64,000 nt of DNA from positions 54,969-118,968 of the forward strand of contig WSLY01000004.1 of assembly GCA_013316825.1 (NCBI GenBank), read 5' to 3'. The notes beneath the pieces are model-generated. The model saw nothing but the letters and a program-made list of their open reading frames with translations, did no database searches and had not been told where the DNA came from. The translations under genes and the position numbers were made by a program. Of the stretch, positions 63,846-64,000 are shown one piece after another. Source of the stretch: Lachnospiraceae bacterium (GTDB lineage: Bacteria; Bacillota; Clostridia; Lachnospirales; Lachnospiraceae). Positions within the stretch are counted from its first letter, which is position 1, and every line of letters starts with the position of its first letter.

Positions 63846-64000
63846 CTATGCTGCAATCAGCCTTTCCATTTCAGCCCTTGCGGAAGCGAAAGTTGCGTGT
63901 GCGTAATAGTTCAGCGTCATGGTGATGTTGGAATGTCCCATGATATACTGTAACGCTTTCGGGTTCATGCCCGCATTGGCTAAGTTGGTGCAGAACGTAT
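63846..64000 (-). CDS. Tyrosine recombinase/integrase, C-terminal end (partial)
   Basis: The last 50 codons of a phage-type integrase run off the right edge. Visible motifs: TFCTNLANAGMNPKALQ, then IMGHSNITMTLNYYAHAT, which contains the conserved His of GHS and the catalytic Tyr (the second Tyr of YYAH), ending ERLIAA. This is the end seen in Tn916/Tn1545-like and related integrases. The rest, including the first Arg and His of the active site, lies outside the window. It marks the edge of an integrated element extending to the right. Confidence 0.88.
   Translation of the reverse strand, partial: TFCTNLANAGMNPKALQYIMGHSNITMTLNYYAHATFASARAEMERLIAA

Overview
The window looks like chromosome of an anaerobic, spore-forming member of the Clostridia, most likely Lachnospiraceae. 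The grounds are a spore maturation gene at the left edge, rubrerythrin and superoxide reductase, a ferredoxin-linked 2-oxoacid oxidoreductase, a split transketolase, a proline T-box leader, YesM/YesN-type regulators and an LplB/YtcP-type sugar transporter. Nothing in the window names a species. No rRNA, tRNA or CRISPR array was seen.

Layout. 1-2.7 kb: spmB, then MFS and AEC transporters in one minus-strand unit. 2.9-7 kb: an unrecognised protein, an unusual NimA-like/aminoglycoside-phosphotransferase fusion, and a DUF885 membrane protein. 7.1-9 kb: split transketolase. 9-14 kb: two tandem lipoprotein serpins and a large lipoprotein joining a propeller-like region to a solute-binding domain. 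14.1-15.7 kb: a membrane foldase-like protein with a 12-residue tandem repeat tail. 15.7-20.4 kb (minus strand): rubrerythrin, superoxide reductase, a 235-bp imperfect palindrome, and the two fused subunits of a 2-oxoacid:ferredoxin oxidoreductase. 20.6-23.1 kb: a HAD phosphatase and proS under a T-box leader with a CCU specifier.

23.1-43.6 kb is a plant-glycan utilisation region: an esterase, a YicI-type GH31 alpha-xylosidase, a YesM-type histidine kinase, a wall-exposed protein with three beta-sandwich-like modules, an ABC importer (two permeases and a lipoprotein), YesL, a second esterase, YccF, a membrane-anchored GH5 glucanase, an internally deleted GH43 remnant, a YesN-type response regulator and a second paralogous binding protein. 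GH31 alpha-xylosidase together with GH5 suggests xyloglucan or related xylosylated glucans: outside, GH5 cuts the polymer; the binding protein and permeases import the oligomers; inside, the alpha-xylosidase and esterases trim them; the kinase/regulator pair probably senses the oligomer.

43.7-62.2 kb is housekeeping: an exonuclease, a D,D-carboxypeptidase, trmB, trxA, pyrG (with a terminator in its leader), a DUF1846 protein, ftsH, then a run uvrC-hprK-ROK kinase-murB-rapZ-whiA-Crh-like protein-lipid kinase, and fba. The HPr-like protein has Glu at the position of the phosphorylatable His15 but keeps the regulatory serine, and lies in the same run as HPr kinase, so it is probably a regulatory Crh-type protein.

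62.2-64 kb is gene-poor and eroded: a frameshifted GNAT acetyltransferase, a small frameshifted reading frame, direct repeats, and the C-terminal end of a tyrosine integrase running off the right edge. This is probably the boundary of an integrated mobile element.
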